Shown piece by piece: positions 63,071 through 64,000 of a stretch of DNA of 64,000 bases; position 1 is the first letter of the stretch; each line of letters starts with the position of its first letter. The translations under genes were made by a program, and so were the position numbers. The notes beneath the pieces were generated by a model, which was not told the DNA's origin, searched no databases, and saw only the letters and a list, made by a program, of their open reading frames with translations. Location of the stretch: NCBI GenBank assembly GCA_023227835.1, contig JALOCI010000003.1:1-64000 (forward strand). Direction: 5' to 3'. Source of the DNA: Bacteroidales bacterium (lineage in GTDB: Bacteria; Bacteroidota; Bacteroidia; Bacteroidales; UBA932).

Positions 63071-63601
63071 ATGAAAATTGGCACAAATAAAGTTGTTTCT
63101 CTCGCATATACCCTTGAAGTTGAAGGGGATGTCATGGAAACAGTAACATCAGAAAAACCACTCGAGTTTATTTTTGGAACCGGATACCTTCTTCCTAAGT
63201 TTGAGGAGAATGTTTCCAACAAAGTTGTAGGTGATGCTTTTGATTTCACTCTCACAGCTTCTGAAGGATATGGTGAAGAGAATCCGGATGCAATTATAGA
63301 ACTTCCGAAAGACATATTTAAAGTAGACGGCAAGATTGAGGAGGGACTGCTGACAGTAGGAAATATTCTTCCCATGCAGGACTCTGACGGCAACCGTCTT
63401 CAAGGTTCCATTGACGAAATCAAGGATGACGTTGTTGTAATGAACTTCAACCATCCACTAGCAGGGGCAGACCTTCATTTCAAAGGGATTGTCGTAGCTG
63501 TCCGTGAAGCCTCGGAAACCGAATTAGTAAATGGGCTGAGGGGTGAGACAGGAACATCATGCGGTGACGGGGGTTGCTCCGGCTGCAGCGGATGCCACTA
63601 A
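63071..63601 (+). CDS. slyD: SlyD-like FKBP-type peptidyl-prolyl isomerase
   Basis: 176 residues. FKBP motifs surround an inserted IF domain (about 68-130): VVSLAYTLEVEGDV and PLEFIFGTGYLLPKFEEN at the front, then NFNHPLAGADLHFKGIV. The C-terminal tail is Cys-rich with CGDGGCSGCSGCH, a likely nickel/zinc-binding tail as in SlyD. Acts as a chaperone and metal carrier in the cytosol. Confidence 0.92.
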   Translation: MKIGTNKVVSLAYTLEVEGDVMETVTSEKPLEFIFGTGYLLPKFEENVSNKVVGDAFDFTLTASEGYGEENPDAIIELPKDIFKVDGKIEEGLLTVGNILPMQDSDGNRLQGSIDEIKDDVVVMNFNHPLAGADLHFKGIVVAVREASETELVNGLRGETGTSCGDGGCSGCSGCH

Positions 63602-63671
63602 TCGTAGGCTTGGGTTATATTTTGAACCCCAGCCGATATTTAGGTATGTGTTCTAAATAATTGGCAAAAAA

Positions 63672-63701
63672 AAGGCCGGCTAAAATTCGTTAGCCGGCCT
63701 T
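63672..63701. terminator. terminator between slyD and tsaD
   Basis: A perfect 12-bp stem (AAGGCCGGCTAA 63672-63683 with its complement 63690-63701) and 6-base loop. A-rich upstream and T-rich downstream, so it can stop both convergent genes. Confidence 0.88.
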
Positions 63702-63708
63702 AGAATTT

Positions 63709-64000
63709 TTATATACCTCCATTATAATCCAAGGCTCTTGAAACCGGAACAGCACTTAAGTCCGATAACCGGCCTGATTTAAAATGATAGTAACCCGCCA
63801 TAGCAATCATGGCTGCATTATCTGTAGTAAATTTGAACTCCGGAAGAAATACCTTGAATCCTCTTTTTATCCCTTCTGTAACAACCCTTTCCCGAAGTCC
63901 CGAGTTTGCAGAGACGCCTCCACCTAAGGCAACCTCTTTTATACCTGTCTTCTTTACGGCTAATATCAGCTTATCCATAAGTATATCTATAAGTGTAGAC
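63709..64000 (-). CDS. tsaD: tRNA N6-threonylcarbamoyladenosine synthase TsaD, C-terminal part
   Basis: The last 96 codons of the gene; the frame stays open beyond the window edge, upstream of the internal ATG at 63978. EVALGGGVSANSGLRERV and FTTDNAAMIAMAGYYHF match the sugar-kinase-like TsaD core, with the DNA(A/G)MI segment near the active site. TsaD adds threonylcarbamoyl to A37 of ANN-decoding tRNAs. Confidence 0.9.
   Translation of the reverse strand, partial: STLIDILMDKLILAVKKTGIKEVALGGGVSANSGLRERVVTEGIKRGFKVFLPEFKFTTDNAAMIAMAGYYHFKSGRLSDLSAVPVSRALDYNGGI

Noticed and set aside
63607..63634. Inverted repeat after slyD
   Set aside because: Stem has a mismatch and no T-run; the perfect hairpin at 63672 is the better terminator.

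Overview
The window reads as chromosomal DNA of a Bacteroidota bacterium, most likely of the order Bacteroidales. Three things point there: many promoters of the Bacteroidetes form (TTTG, about 19-20 bases, then TAnnTTTG), weak Shine-Dalgarno sequences, and family content such as DUF4301, DUF4252, DUF6146, DUF2764, a lamin-tail/OadG fusion and a flexirubin-type cluster. Coding density is very high. No stretch above about 200 bases lacks a gene, and I saw no insertion sequence, prophage, CRISPR array or rRNA.

Bases 1-9,600 hold housekeeping genes: a TetR-type regulator cut by the window edge, lysA, a divergent deoxyhypusine-synthase-like gene, an ECF sigma factor with a small membrane partner, and a minus-strand recF - DUF721 - pdxB - DUF4301 operon. 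Divergent from recF are a membrane-anchored TPR protein and a YebC/PmpR regulator. Bases 9,600-21,720 look like a sodium-energetics locus. An operon for methylmalonyl-CoA epimerase and a biotin-dependent, membrane-bound methylmalonyl-CoA decarboxylase is followed by a V/A-type ATPase operon (E, DUF2764, A, B, D, I, K). The K subunit keeps the residues that bind Na+ in Enterococcus hirae NtpK.

Bases 21,720-31,440 hold glmM, a NamZ-type muramidase, a Bax-inhibitor-like membrane protein, ribosomal protein L31, a TIGR02757 protein, a zeta-toxin-like kinase with a 51-residue partner gene, an M14 carboxypeptidase, tRNA-Gly(CCC), a small lipoprotein and a second ECF sigma/anti-sigma operon with a DUF4252 protein and an outer-membrane barrel protein.

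Bases 31,575-60,137 are one uninterrupted minus-strand operon of 28 genes, led by a tyrosine ammonia-lyase behind a near-perfect Bacteroidetes promoter. It encodes a flexirubin-type pigment (aryl polyene esterified to a dialkylresorcinol). Tyrosine is deaminated to 4-coumarate, and an adenylate-forming ligase probably activates it onto an ACP. It is then extended by ketosynthases, a ketosynthase-like chain-length factor, FabG and two hotdog dehydratases. DarA and DarB make the resorcinol. Candidate tailoring and joining enzymes are a B12/radical SAM protein, a CrtI-like oxidase, a BtrH-like acyltransferase, a C45 N-terminal-nucleophile protein and a LpxL-like acyltransferase. Candidate transport parts are an MMPL/PlsC/methyltransferase fusion, two LolA-like carriers, a lipoprotein and an ABC transporter. 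A GT2-DUF2062 gene in the operon is split by a one-base frameshift in an A6 tract.

Bases 60,247-64,000 carry tldD/tldE, divergent from the pigment operon, a slyD-like FKBP isomerase, and the 3' end of tsaD, which runs out of the window.
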